A DNA stretch of 20,426 bases from UBA5070 sp035913415 (GCA_035913415.1 JAMIIV010000208.1:1-20426); one strand, 5' to 3'. Shown: positions 10,776-19,461, counted from the first letter of the stretch. A program made the numbers and translations. The notes: generated by a model from the letters alone, not told the origin.

Positions 10776-11597
10776 ATGAGGCACATCCGTCTGGCTCCCT
10801 TCGTTGTGGCGGCCCTTCTCCCCGTCCTTTCATCCTGCTCCAAGTCGAAGGTCGCGGCCAGCCCCGAAAAGGTGTGCCGCGAGAAGTACGACAAGTCCGT
10901 CCGGCTCTTCGACAAGGGCAAGGACGCCGACGCCCAGGAGCTTCTGCGCGACATCACGGTCAATTGCACCGGCTACGAGTATGTCGAAGACGCCCAGTAC
11001 CGTCTGGCGCAGAGCCACTTCCGCACCGAGCAGTGGATGGAAGCCGAGACCGAGTTCGGCATCCTCGTGGAGAACTACGAGCGCTCCAGCCATCTCGAAG
11101 AGGCCCGCTGGAAGATCTGCCGCAGCGCCTTCGAACAGTCCCCCTCGTGGGATCGCGACCCCAGTCTCACCGAAGGCGCCATCAAGCGCTACCGGGCGTA
11201 CCTGTCGGACTTCCCCGCCGGGCCACACACCGATTCCGCCCGTACGGACCTGTCCACCCTCCAGGACAAGATGGCCCAGCGCCGTTTCAAGACGGCGCAG
11301 CTCTACCTGCGCATGGACGAGCCCCTGGCCGCCACGGTGTACTACAACTACCTGTTCCGCGAGTTCCCCCTGTCCAAAGACGTCCCGCAGGCACGCCTGG
11401 ACATCGCCCGCGCCTACGCCGAACTCGACCAGTTCGACCGCGCCCGCGAAACGCTGGACACCCTGCGCCTGGACACCCGCGCCGCCGGTCTGACCGACCG
11501 CATCGCGAGCACCTCCAAGTTCATCGACAAGACCCAGGCCAAGTTCGAGAAGCGCAAGGCCAAGGAAGCCGCCAAGGCCCGCCAAGGCGAGCTGTAA
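10776..11597 (+). CDS. BamD-like outer membrane assembly lipoprotein (TPR)
   Basis: Predicted 273 residues. A short basic start and hydrophobic stretch lead to a lipobox, LSSC, with Cys21 as the lipidated residue. The mature part is helical repeats of the tetratricopeptide kind: about 35-65, 70-104 (DAQYRLAQSHFRTEQWMEAETEF), 133-146, 170-196 and 204-232. The order and spacing fit BamD (YfiO), the lipoprotein that with BamA folds beta-barrel proteins into the outer membrane. The C-terminal 20 residues are a Lys/Ala-rich charged tail. The gene stands alone and is divergent from nifJ; no other bam gene is in the window. The family also contains YbgF/CpoB-like TPR proteins, so the BamD name is probable, not certain. 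Confidence 0.8.
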   Translation: MRHIRLAPFVVAALLPVLSSCSKSKVAASPEKVCREKYDKSVRLFDKGKDADAQELLRDITVNCTGYEYVEDAQYRLAQSHFRTEQWMEAETEFGILVENYERSSHLEEARWKICRSAFEQSPSWDRDPSLTEGAIKRYRAYLSDFPAGPHTDSARTDLSTLQDKMAQRRFKTAQLYLRMDEPLAATVYYNYLFREFPLSKDVPQARLDIARAYAELDQFDRARETLDTLRLDTRAAGLTDRIASTSKFIDKTQAKFEKRKAKEAAKARQGEL

Positions 11598-11631
11598 GCC
11601 AAGATCCAGGAAACGGCATCCCGGATGCACC

Positions 11632-11665
11632 ACGAGACGCCCCGATGGGCGTCTCGTTTCGTTTT
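11632..11665 (+). terminator. Rho-independent terminator of bamD
   Basis: ACGAGACGCCC (11632-11642) and GGGCGTCTCGT (11647-11657) form an 11-bp perfect stem with a CGAT loop, followed by TTCGTTTT. The stem core is shared with two other palindromes in the window. Confidence 0.8.
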
Positions 11666-11690
11666 GTGCCCACGGATCCGCCGCGTTCCC

Positions 11691-11710
11691 CATCGCGATC
11701 CATCGCGCTC
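11691..11710. repeat. Tandem 10-bp direct repeat
   Basis: CATCGCGATC is followed directly by CATCGCGCTC, nine of ten bases identical, between the bamD terminator and the next palindrome. It may be chance in GC-rich DNA. Confidence 0.4.
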
Positions 11711-11711
11711 C

Positions 11712-11742
11712 ACGTAGAGACGCCCGCAGGGCGTCTCTACGT
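11712..11742. repeat. REP-like perfect palindrome, copy 2
   Basis: ACGTAGAGACGCCC (11712-11725) and GGGCGTCTCTACGT (11729-11742) are exact inverted repeats with a GCA loop. It lies in the convergent gap between bamD and mnmG. It shares GTAGAGACGCCC with the palindrome at 18653-18682. No T-tract follows on either strand, so it is not a standard terminator. Confidence 0.8.
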
Positions 11743-11788
11743 TACGGTCGCGTCGTCGGGACCACGGGCGGTGGATCACCCCGGACGG

Positions 11789-13633
11789 TCACACCAGCAG
11801 CAGCAGGACCTCGACATCGGCGGGCCGCACACCGGGAAGACGCGCGGCCTCCCCCACCGTCAGCGGACGGAATTTGTCCAACGTCTGGCGCGCTTCGATG
11901 GAGAGGCCGTTGACGTCGGCCCACTGGATGTCCGCCGGCAGGGCCCGGCCCGACATCTTCGCCACGCGCTCGCGGGTGCGGGCCTCGCGCTCGAAGAAAC
12001 CCGCGTAGCGCAACGCGCTTTCCAGGGCCAGGGTGGCCAGACGGTCGAATCCCTCGGGCAGTTGCTCCCCGAGGAACTCGCCTGTCAAAGCCGCAAGATC
12101 GATTCCCGGCCTGCGCGCCAGTTCCACCAGAGCCGTGTGGCGTTCGATCTCGGCCGAACCGCGCGCACGGAGGAACGGGTTGGCCCGCTCCGGAGCCGGT
12201 TTGGTGGTCGCCAACAGGCTGCGCACCTGCTCGGTGGCGACTTCGGCACGCTGGAAGCGCTCCCATGAGGCGTCGTCGACCAGGCCCGCCTGCCGGCCCG
12301 CAGGCACCAGGCGCGCCTCGGCGTTGTCGTGACGCAAGTGCAGGCGGTGTTCGGCGCGCGAGGTGAACAGACGGTATGGCTCGTCCAGGGGCATCGAGAC
12401 GAGATCGTCGACCAGCACCCCGATGTAGCTGGTGGCGCGGTCGGGCAGGAACGGGGCACGGCCACGCATGGACAGGGCTGCATTGGCCCCGGCCACCACC
12501 CCCTGGGCGGCGGCCTCTTCGTATCCGGAGGTGCCGCAGGTCTGGCCAGCCACATACAGGCCCGGCTGGTGGCGCGCCTCCAGCGTGGGATGCAGCATGT
12601 TGGCGTCGATGGCGTCGTATTCCACCGCGTACCCGTAGCGGATCACGCGGCAGCCGGCCAAAGCGGGGATGGTCCGCAACGCGGCGTCCTGGACTTCGGC
12701 GGGCAAGGAGCTGGAAAAGCCGTTCACGTAGACGCGTTCGTTGGACAGACCTTCGGGTTCGAGGAAAAGCTGGTGGCTGTCGCGGTCGGGGAAGCGGTGG
12801 ACCTTGTCCTCGATGGACGGACAATACCGCGGACCGATGCCCGTGATGCGCCCGTTGAACAGCGGTGAGCGCGAAAACCCCGCACGCAGGGCTTCGTGGG
12901 TGTCCGCTCCGGTGCGCACGATGTGGCATTCCACGCGGTTGGCCACGCCCGAGGAGCGCGTCGAGAAGGCCCAGGGCAGGTCATCGCCGGGCTGGGCCTC
13001 GGCCAAGGACCAATCGATGGTCGTGCGATCGAGTCGGGCGGGTGTGCCGGTCTTGAGGCGTCGCAACGGAAACGCGAGGTCATGAAGCATCCGCGAGATG
13101 CCCTTGGCGGGAGCCTCGCCGATGCGCCCGCCGTCCCAGCATTCGTCACCGCGGTGCAGACAGGCGCTGGCGAAGGTTCCCGTGGTGAGGACCACGCGTC
13201 CCGCGTCGATGCGCTGGCCCGAGACCAATCCCACGACCCAGCGGCCCGCTGCCGGGACGAGCTGTTCGACCTCGCCCTGTACCAGGGTCATTCCCACCAA
13301 GCGGCGCAGACGCTGCTGCATCCAGAGGGCGTAGCCGTCCATGTCCTGTTGGGCCCTTGGCCCCCACACCGCGGCCCCGCGCGAAGCGTTGAGCATGCGG
13401 AAGTGGATGCCGTTGGCGTCGGCGGCTTCCCCCATCAGGCCGCCCAAGGCGTCGATCTCGCGCACCAACTGCCCTTTGGCCACGCCTCCGATGGCGGGGT
13501 TGCAGCTCATGCGCCCGATGGCGTCCAGGTCTTGTGTGACCATCGTCACCGAACAGCCCACCCGCACGGCCGCGGCCGCGGCCTCGATGGCGGCGTGCCC
13601 GCCCCCGACGACGACGATATCCGTTTCCATCAT
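11789..13633 (-). CDS. mnmG: tRNA U34 carboxymethylaminomethyl-modifying enzyme MnmG (GidA)
   Basis: FAD-dependent protein that with MnmE installs the carboxymethylaminomethyl group on wobble U34 of certain tRNAs. Predicted 614 residues. The Rossmann motif GGGHAAIEAA starts at residue 10. Family signatures are MSCNPAIGG with Cys44, LKTGTPARLD (193-202), GPRYCPSIEDK with catalytic-type Cys271, FLEPEG (290-295), GTSGYEEAAAQG (367-378) and YRLFTSRAEHRL (420-431). The C-terminal helical domain is present but ends at LLLLV, without the extra WLKKQG-type tail of the E. coli protein. Two ATGs stand side by side at 13633 and 13630; no Shine-Dalgarno precedes either, but a TACCTTTC box does. Residues encoded further upstream do not look like the family. 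The gene is alone; mnmE is not in the window. Confidence 0.97.
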   Translation of the reverse strand: MMETDIVVVGGGHAAIEAAAAAVRVGCSVTMVTQDLDAIGRMSCNPAIGGVAKGQLVREIDALGGLMGEAADANGIHFRMLNASRGAAVWGPRAQQDMDGYALWMQQRLRRLVGMTLVQGEVEQLVPAAGRWVVGLVSGQRIDAGRVVLTTGTFASACLHRGDECWDGGRIGEAPAKGISRMLHDLAFPLRRLKTGTPARLDRTTIDWSLAEAQPGDDLPWAFSTRSSGVANRVECHIVRTGADTHEALRAGFSRSPLFNGRITGIGPRYCPSIEDKVHRFPDRDSHQLFLEPEGLSNERVYVNGFSSSLPAEVQDAALRTIPALAGCRVIRYGYAVEYDAIDANMLHPTLEARHQPGLYVAGQTCGTSGYEEAAAQGVVAGANAALSMRGRAPFLPDRATSYIGVLVDDLVSMPLDEPYRLFTSRAEHRLHLRHDNAEARLVPAGRQAGLVDDASWERFQRAEVATEQVRSLLATTKPAPERANPFLRARGSAEIERHTALVELARRPGIDLAALTGEFLGEQLPEGFDRLATLALESALRYAGFFEREARTRERVAKMSGRALPADIQWADVNGLSIEARQTLDKFRPLTVGEAARLPGVRPADVEVLLLLV

Positions 13634-13640
13634 AGCACAG

Positions 13641-13648
13641 GAAAGGTA
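13641..13648 (-). promoter_or_regulatory. Candidate -10 box of mnmG, TACCTTTC
   Basis: Minus-strand TACCTT ends 9 nt before the first ATG of mnmG. The eight bases differ from the box of the nuclease gene (TACCTTTG) only at the last. No Shine-Dalgarno sequence lies between box and start. Confidence 0.4.
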
Positions 13649-13734
13649 GGTCCCCCGAAGCCCCCGATCCCGCCCTGCGTACGCTTTGATCGAACCCCGG
13701 GGATGCGTCCCGCGACAGATGCCCACAAGGGCAG

Positions 13735-13740
13735 TACCTT
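13735..13740 (+). promoter_or_regulatory. Candidate -10 box of the envelope operon, TACCTT
   Basis: TACCTT lies 36 nt before the ATG at 13777. Unlike the mnmG box, it leaves room for a short leader, which contains GGAG seven bases before the start. Confidence 0.35.
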
Positions 13741-13776
13741 GGTCTGCACCACCAACGTCCCTCCCGGAGACCCACC

Positions 13777-14358
13777 ATGCGCCTCACCTTCTTCGCCCTT
13801 GCGACATCCTCCCTGCTGGCCCTGGTGGGGTGCGGCAGCGACGACGCCTCCCCTGTGCAACCGGCGGGACCATCGCCCGTGACCGGCTCATTTGGTGCAG
13901 CGGCAATTGGCAATTGGAAGACCGACACCACCTTGGCCATCAAGGCGGGATTCCTGACCGTCTTCCCGCGCTTGGTCGTCCACGATACAATCCGTTCCGA
14001 TTCCACCTTCCGCGCCGCCCTCTATCTGGAGAACATCCTGGACAACAACGTCCAGGGCACCGTCTATGTCCGCTCCGGCCGCTGGACGGCCCCCGGAGAC
14101 TCCCTCCTGATCCTTACCGGCAACCTCTGCCAGCAGTCCGACACCGCACTGGACGCCCGCTTCAACCTTTCCCTACCCTTTTCCTCGGACGCCTCCGGCA
14201 ATCTGATCGCCAATCCCCTGAAGGACGTGGTCTGCGGCGCGCCCGACACCGTGCGCACCCGCCCGCTGACCAACGGCCGCTGGACCGTTCCCATGAAGGT
14301 GAACATGGCCGGTCTGGCCAGCGGATCCTGGGTGCTGGACTTCGAACACCTTCCCTGA
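13777..14358 (+). CDS. Lipoprotein of unknown function
   Basis: Predicted 193 residues. A signal sequence ends in the lipobox LVGC with Cys19 as the lipidated residue, followed by Gly-Ser-Asp-Asp, acidic residues that need not favour outer-membrane sorting in this group. The mature protein is rich in Thr, Ser and hydrophobic/polar alternation, suggesting beta strands. It has two further Cys, about residues 118 and 154, that could pair. No family was recognised. GGAG lies seven bases before the ATG. It is the first gene of a three-gene operon, four bases ahead of the next start, so its product probably works with the barrel-like protein and the phosphodiesterase-fold lipoprotein that follow. 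Confidence 0.75.
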   Translation: MRLTFFALATSSLLALVGCGSDDASPVQPAGPSPVTGSFGAAAIGNWKTDTTLAIKAGFLTVFPRLVVHDTIRSDSTFRAALYLENILDNNVQGTVYVRSGRWTAPGDSLLILTGNLCQQSDTALDARFNLSLPFSSDASGNLIANPLKDVVCGAPDTVRTRPLTNGRWTVPMKVNMAGLASGSWVLDFEHLP

Positions 14359-14361
14359 TCC

Positions 14362-15306
14362 GTGTTCGCGCCTCTCCTGCTGTTGCTGTCCGGCGCTCCG
14401 GAGCTTTGGCGCCCCTCGGGCCCCTGGATCCTGCGCGGACAGATTTCGGCAGGATGGTCCCACTACGAGGCCCACGACCTCAACCAGACCCTGGGCCTGC
14501 TGGAAAACCTCACACGCGAGGCGGCAGGCACCAATCCCTACGCCGTGAGAGGTTTCGACGGACACCCCGCCGGCCAGGGGCGCCTGGGTGTGCGCCGCGC
14601 GCCCTGGAACTTCGACCTGGAAGTGGAAAGCTGGGTCGAGACCTTCGCCCAGTCCGAGGTGCCCTTCAATCTGGACGACAACGACCGCGACAACCGCATC
14701 ACCTGCGACGATCTGCGCGCGGCCGCCTCGAGCCTCACCAGCCTGGCCGGATGCATCCAGGCCTCCGAGAGGTTCGTGTTCCTGCCCGTCACGGCGCAGG
14801 TGGCCTGGATGCCCGACTGGACCCCCTGGCTGCGGGCCGGTGTGGGATACGGACTGGGCATCCTGGGCGGCTCCGCCGAGGTGACCCTGGAATCGGACTA
14901 CTTCGGTCCCGACGCGGCCCCCGACGACCGCATCACCTTCTCCGTCGCACCGGACCCCCTGATCAACCCCGTGCACAAGGTCTTCGCGGCCCTGGAATGG
15001 ACACCCTTCCGGCATGCCGGTCTGGAACTTCGGGGCGGCTATCGGCTCACCCGTCTGAGTTCCTTCAAACTCTCCGAGAAGACGGGCAGCTCGCAGGTCT
15101 TCGACGCCGCCTTCGACTTCCCCGAGGAAGGCGACCATCTGTGGATCCAGTCGCCCGGAGGCAGCCCCCAGACGCGTTCGATCTGGATCGGCAGTCGCGC
15201 CGATGCCGAAGTCCGCTCCAGCCGCTACGCCTACCACGCCGTCGACGGCGACTTCGACGGCTGGTTTCTCGCTGCGGCCCTGAGCTTCGAATGGAGTCTG
15301 CCATGA
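14362..15306 (+). CDS. Probable outer-membrane beta-barrel protein with EF-hand-like loop
   Basis: Predicted 314 residues from a GTG three bases after the preceding stop. The N-terminus has a short hydrophobic stretch (about 2-11) that may be a signal peptide but lacks a basic N-region, so the start is uncertain. The rest alternates aromatic and small residues in strand-like stretches (WILRGQISAGW, FDLEVESWVETF, WLRAGVGYGLGIL, AGLELRGGYRL) and ends in a strand with aromatic residues (AAALSFEW), as in outer-membrane barrels. Residues 106-117 (DNDRDNRITCDD) fit the calcium-binding EF-hand loop at positions 1, 3, 5, 8 and 12. Cys115 and Cys131 could form a disulfide in that loop. No named family was recognised. 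The stop overlaps the next ATG (ATGA). Confidence 0.7.
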   Translation: MFAPLLLLLSGAPELWRPSGPWILRGQISAGWSHYEAHDLNQTLGLLENLTREAAGTNPYAVRGFDGHPAGQGRLGVRRAPWNFDLEVESWVETFAQSEVPFNLDDNDRDNRITCDDLRAAASSLTSLAGCIQASERFVFLPVTAQVAWMPDWTPWLRAGVGYGLGILGGSAEVTLESDYFGPDAAPDDRITFSVAPDPLINPVHKVFAALEWTPFRHAGLELRGGYRLTRLSSFKLSEKTGSSQVFDAAFDFPEEGDHLWIQSPGGSPQTRSIWIGSRADAEVRSSRYAYHAVDGDFDGWFLAAALSFEWSLP

Positions 15307-16421
15307 ATCGTCGCATCGCCGCCCTGCTGGCCCTGGCTTCGGGAGTCCTGCTGGGCTGCGCCGACGGACCCGCCGATGTCCCTTGGCGCCCCACCCCCCT
15401 GTCCGGCCCCCAGGCCTGCCTGGATTCCACGCGTTCCGACACGGTGCGGGCGGCCAGTTACAATCTCTCCATCGGGTTCCGCGTCGAAGACCTGCTGTTC
15501 ATCGACCAGGGCAGCGACTCCGTGCTGCTGCGCCGGGTGCGCGGCATCTTCACGGACGCCGATCGTTCCCTCCCCCGAGAGCGCATCCGCCGCATCGCCC
15601 AGGAGATCGCCGCGGTGCGCCCCGAGGTGGTGGGGTTGCAGGAATGCCTGCGTCTGGAGCGCAACGGGGTGGTCGTGATCGACATGCTCGACACCCTGCG
15701 CGCCGACCTCGCCGCGCAGGGGATGGGCGACTGGCGGATCCTGTCCCACCCCATGAACCCCGTCGACGTCGTGGTTGGTGTTCCCGGCGGCGACTCCGAG
15801 CGGGTGGTGTTCCACGAAGGGCTGGCCCTGCTGCACTCGCCGCGCTGGAGTGTCGCCCACCACGACGTATTCTCCTACCGCAGCGTGCTGTCCATCGACC
15901 TGATCGGCAGGCGCGCCACCTCCGAACGCGCCGCGCAAGGCGCCGTCCTGGTCCGCGATGACGGATTCCGTCTGGAGACGTGGAACACCCACCTGGAGGT
16001 TCTCCCGTACCAACGCCGCAACCAGGCGACGGAGCTCGCCTTCATCGCCGATTCCCTGCGTTGGATCCGCCGCTCCCAAGGGCCTTCCGGTCGCTTGCTG
16101 CTGGGCGACTTGAACTCCAATCCCGGCCTGGAAGCCGACTCGCTGCTGTCCATCTCCGGATGGCGCGACGCCTGGAGCGACGCCCTGACGCGCAACCGCG
16201 ACACCGGCGCCACCTGTTGCGTCGAGAACAACCGTTCGGCCTCCGGCGGCTACCGCGCCTCGGGGCGGCGCATCGACTACGTGCGCCACCAGGGCGGATG
16301 CCGGGTCGACAGTGCTCGTGTGCACCTGGACGAGTGGTTCCTCACTCCCTCGGGCGACACCCTCTGGGCCTCCGACCACGGGTTCGTCTTCGCGCGCCTG
16401 GTCTACGGCGTGCGGCGCTGA
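15303..16421 (+). CDS. Endonuclease/exonuclease/phosphatase-family lipoprotein
   Basis: Predicted 372 residues. The lipobox LLGC makes Cys19 the lipidated residue, so the enzyme is tethered outside the inner membrane. The EEP (DNase I/exonuclease III) fold is shown by its ordered catalytic motifs: Asn54 in SYN, Glu114 in VVGLQE, His230 in NTHLE, Asp269 and Asn271 in LLLGDLNSNP, Asp325 in RRIDYV, and Asp358-His359 in ASDHGF. All metal-binding and catalytic residues are present, so activity is likely. Substrate could be DNA, a phospholipid head group or an inositol phosphate; the sequence does not decide. Extra Cys residues, including Cys305-Cys306, suit an oxidising compartment. It overlaps the barrel gene by ATGA and closes the operon. 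The reading frame is open further upstream, but only this ATG gives the signal peptide. Confidence 0.9.
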   Translation: MNRRIAALLALASGVLLGCADGPADVPWRPTPLSGPQACLDSTRSDTVRAASYNLSIGFRVEDLLFIDQGSDSVLLRRVRGIFTDADRSLPRERIRRIAQEIAAVRPEVVGLQECLRLERNGVVVIDMLDTLRADLAAQGMGDWRILSHPMNPVDVVVGVPGGDSERVVFHEGLALLHSPRWSVAHHDVFSYRSVLSIDLIGRRATSERAAQGAVLVRDDGFRLETWNTHLEVLPYQRRNQATELAFIADSLRWIRRSQGPSGRLLLGDLNSNPGLEADSLLSISGWRDAWSDALTRNRDTGATCCVENNRSASGGYRASGRRIDYVRHQGGCRVDSARVHLDEWFLTPSGDTLWASDHGFVFARLVYGVRR

Positions 16422-16447
16422 GTCGCCCCCTTCCGATGGGTCCTCCG

Positions 16448-16464
16448 ACGCGACTTCCTCGCGT
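16448..16464 (+). promoter_or_regulatory. Inverted repeat just upstream of helicase -10 box
   Basis: ACGCGA (16448-16453) and TCGCGT (16459-16464) flank CTTCC and end 4 bp before TAGTTT. It could be an operator, or a weak terminator for the upstream operon, followed by GTTTT at 16471-16475. Confidence 0.35.
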
Positions 16465-16468
16465 GAGC

Positions 16469-16474
16469 TAGTTT
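16469..16474 (+). promoter_or_regulatory. Candidate -10 box of the helicase gene, TAGTTT
   Basis: TAGTTT ends 9 nt before the ATG at 16484. The only purine-rich stretch between, GAGGG, is too close to the ATG to act well as a Shine-Dalgarno. Confidence 0.35.
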
Positions 16475-16483
16475 TCGAGGGTC

Positions 16484-18133
<1,650 letters not shown>

Positions 18134-18136
18134 GCC

Positions 18137-18592
18137 ATGCTCTGCCCGTACTGCAGCTTTCCGGAAGACAAGGTCGTCGACTCCCGCGCCGCCAAGGAAG
18201 GCCGCGCGATCCGTCGTCGGCGCGAATGCCTGGGCTGCGGCAAGCGGTTCACCACCTACGAATACATCGAATCGATGGAAATGCAGGTGGTGAAATCGGA
18301 CGGTCGTCGGGAATCGTTCGATCGCGACAAGATCATCAAGGGCCTGAGCCTTGCCTGCAAGAAGCGCCCCGTGGGCGTCAAGCAGGTCGAGGCGATCGCC
18401 GACCGCGTGGAGACCCTGCTGCAGCAGTTGGGAAGCCACGAGGTCCAGAGCAAGCTGATCGGCGAGCTGGTCATCAAGGAGCTCCAGACCATCGACGAAG
18501 TCGCGTACGTGCGCTTCGCCAGTGTGTATCGGCGGTTCCAGGACAGCATGGAATTCCTGACCGAAATCCGCAATTCGTCCATCCCGTCGTAA
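18137..18592 (+). CDS. nrdR: Transcriptional repressor NrdR
   Basis: Predicted 151 residues, the usual length. An N-terminal zinc ribbon has Cys3, Cys6, Cys31 and Cys34 (CPYC and CLGC), followed by the basic stretch RAIRRRREC and the RFTTYE motif. The ATP-cone domain starts at VVKSDGRRESFDRDKI (51-66) and runs to about 139. NrdR senses ATP/dATP and represses ribonucleotide reductase genes by binding NrdR boxes. GGAGG within the end of the helicase gene, nine bases before the ATG, gives a good Shine-Dalgarno. No reductase gene or evident NrdR box pair was seen in the window, so its targets are elsewhere. A perfect 16-bp inverted repeat begins at the base after the stop codon. Confidence 0.97.
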   Translation: MLCPYCSFPEDKVVDSRAAKEGRAIRRRRECLGCGKRFTTYEYIESMEMQVVKSDGRRESFDRDKIIKGLSLACKKRPVGVKQVEAIADRVETLLQQLGSHEVQSKLIGELVIKELQTIDEVAYVRFASVYRRFQDSMEFLTEIRNSSIPS

Positions 18593-18627
18593 CACGTTGG
18601 TGCGCACCATCGGTGCGCACCAACGTG
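18593..18627 (+). repeat. Perfect 16-bp inverted repeat abutting nrdR stop
   Basis: CACGTTGGTGCGCACC (18593-18608) and GGTGCGCACCAACGTG (18612-18627) are exact inverted repeats around ATC. The stem starts directly after the nrdR TAA. It may act as the transcript end, but only GCGTTT follows. Confidence 0.85.
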
Positions 18628-18703
18628 CGTTTGCCCCCATTGGCCGAACCAACGTAGAGACGCCCCGCGGGGCGTCTCTACGCCGTTGTATGGGGGCAAA
18701 CGC
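18627..18703. repeat. Outer inverted repeat enclosing a second palindrome
   Basis: GCGTTTGCCCCCAT (18627-18640) and ATGGGGGCAAACGC (18690-18703) are exact 14-bp inverted repeats. They flank 49 bp that contain the palindrome at 18653-18682, giving a cruciform within a cruciform or a MITE-like unit with terminal repeats. Confidence 0.8.
18653..18682. repeat. REP-like perfect palindrome, copy 3
   Basis: CGTAGAGACGCCCCG (18653-18667) is followed at once by its exact inverse, CGGGGCGTCTCTACG. It shares GTAGAGACGCCC with the palindrome at 11712-11742 and GAGACGCCC with the bamD terminator. Confidence 0.85.
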
Positions 18704-18710
18704 CCGTTGG

Positions 18711-18737
18711 GATCACGACGGGAGCTCCGTCGTGATC
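18711..18737 (-). repeat. Inverted repeat abutting the cation transporter stop
   Basis: GATCACGACGG (18711-18721) and CCGTCGTGATC (18727-18737) flank GAGCT. The stem touches the stop codon of the minus-strand transporter gene, so it may mark that transcript's end. Confidence 0.75.
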
Positions 18738-19363
18738 TAACGTGTCTGGATTTCGCGCCAGGCCTGGCGCACCACCGCGGTGCCCGACCATAGACCCAGC
18801 CCCGCCAGCACCAGCGCGGCCACGAGATCGGGCCAGCCGCGGCCCGTGAAGGCAACGCCCTGCGCCGCGACCAGCACCGCCACGTTCGCGAAGGCGTCGT
18901 TGCGGGCGCACAGCCACACCGAGCGGCGATTGGCATCCCCTTCCCGGTGGCGGTACAGCAGGAACGCGACGAAAAGGTTCGTGGCCAAGGCCAGCAAGGA
19001 GATGGAGGTCATGGTCTCGTGGACAGGAATTGTCCCATGCGCGGCGACCCATGCCGCGCGCCCGAGGACGAGAAGCCCCCAGCCACCCATCACGAGGCCT
19101 TTGGCCAACGCCAGGCGCGAGCGCCAGATCGAGGCCATGCCCAGCACCAGCAGGCTGGCCCCGAAGTTCAAGGCGTCTCCGAGGAAGTCGACCGCGTCGG
19201 CCAGAAGCGAGACCGAGCCGCTCTGCAGGGCGCCGGCGACTTCCACGAAGAACAGCAACAGGTTCAGCCAGAAGGCCCAGACCAGGGCTTTCCAGAAGGC
19301 GTCTCCCTTCCGGTCCGGGCGTTGGCTGGAACAACCGCATCCGCCACCACAATCCGCCGCCAT
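18737..19363 (-). CDS. Cation diffusion facilitator family transporter
   Basis: Predicted 208 residues, a short form with the membrane domain only and no C-terminal cytoplasmic domain. About six hydrophobic segments are seen (roughly 25-45, 50-75, 85-107, 118-137, 150-171, 178-197). The metal site of helix 2 is Asp59-x-x-x-Asp63 (DFLGD), as in CDF proteins. Helix 5 has Asp156-x-x-x-Asn160 (NDAFAN) where the zinc exporter YiiP has His and Asp; a subgroup of short CDF-like transporters appears to share this. The N-terminus CGGGCGCSS is a likely metal-binding tail. It probably exports a divalent metal such as zinc, cobalt or cadmium; which one is not clear. I chose the ATG at 19363 (AGGAAGG six bases upstream) over a GTG at 19369. 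Confidence 0.85.
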   Translation of the reverse strand: MAADCGGGCGCSSQRPDRKGDAFWKALVWAFWLNLLLFFVEVAGALQSGSVSLLADAVDFLGDALNFGASLLVLGMASIWRSRLALAKGLVMGGWGLLVLGRAAWVAAHGTIPVHETMTSISLLALATNLFVAFLLYRHREGDANRRSVWLCARNDAFANVAVLVAAQGVAFTGRGWPDLVAALVLAGLGLWSGTAVVRQAWREIQTR

Positions 19364-19395
19364 GATCACCCTTCCTGCTGAGTCCCTGGCTTGTC

Positions 19396-19401
19396 AAACT
19401 A
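19396..19401 (-). promoter_or_regulatory. Candidate -10 box of cation transporter, TAGTTT
   Basis: Minus-strand TAGTTT lies 32 nt before the ATG at 19363, leaving a leader that holds the AGGAAGG ribosome binding site. The same hexamer precedes the helicase gene. Confidence 0.35.
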
Positions 19402-19448
19402 CCAAGTCAGGGCGATGGCCGTGGCGAAGATCACGACCGAAGTGTTTC

Positions 19449-19454
19449 TATTTC
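19449..19454 (+). promoter_or_regulatory. Possible -10 box of the YwiC-like gene, TATTTC
   Basis: TATTTC lies 7 nt before the ATG at 19462, in a locally T-rich stretch. No Shine-Dalgarno sequence is present. The fit to TAnnTT is one base short. Confidence 0.25.
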
Positions 19455-19461
19455 TTCGGCC

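Noticed and set aside
13686..15302. In-frame extension that would fuse over 500 residues to the EEP lipoprotein
   Set aside because: The stretch overlaps two better-supported genes in another frame, and only the ATG at 15303 gives a signal peptide with lipobox.
18593..18737. A CRISPR array or phage attachment site in the repeat cluster
   Set aside because: Repeats are inverted, each a different sequence, with no regular spacers, tRNA gene or integrase nearby.
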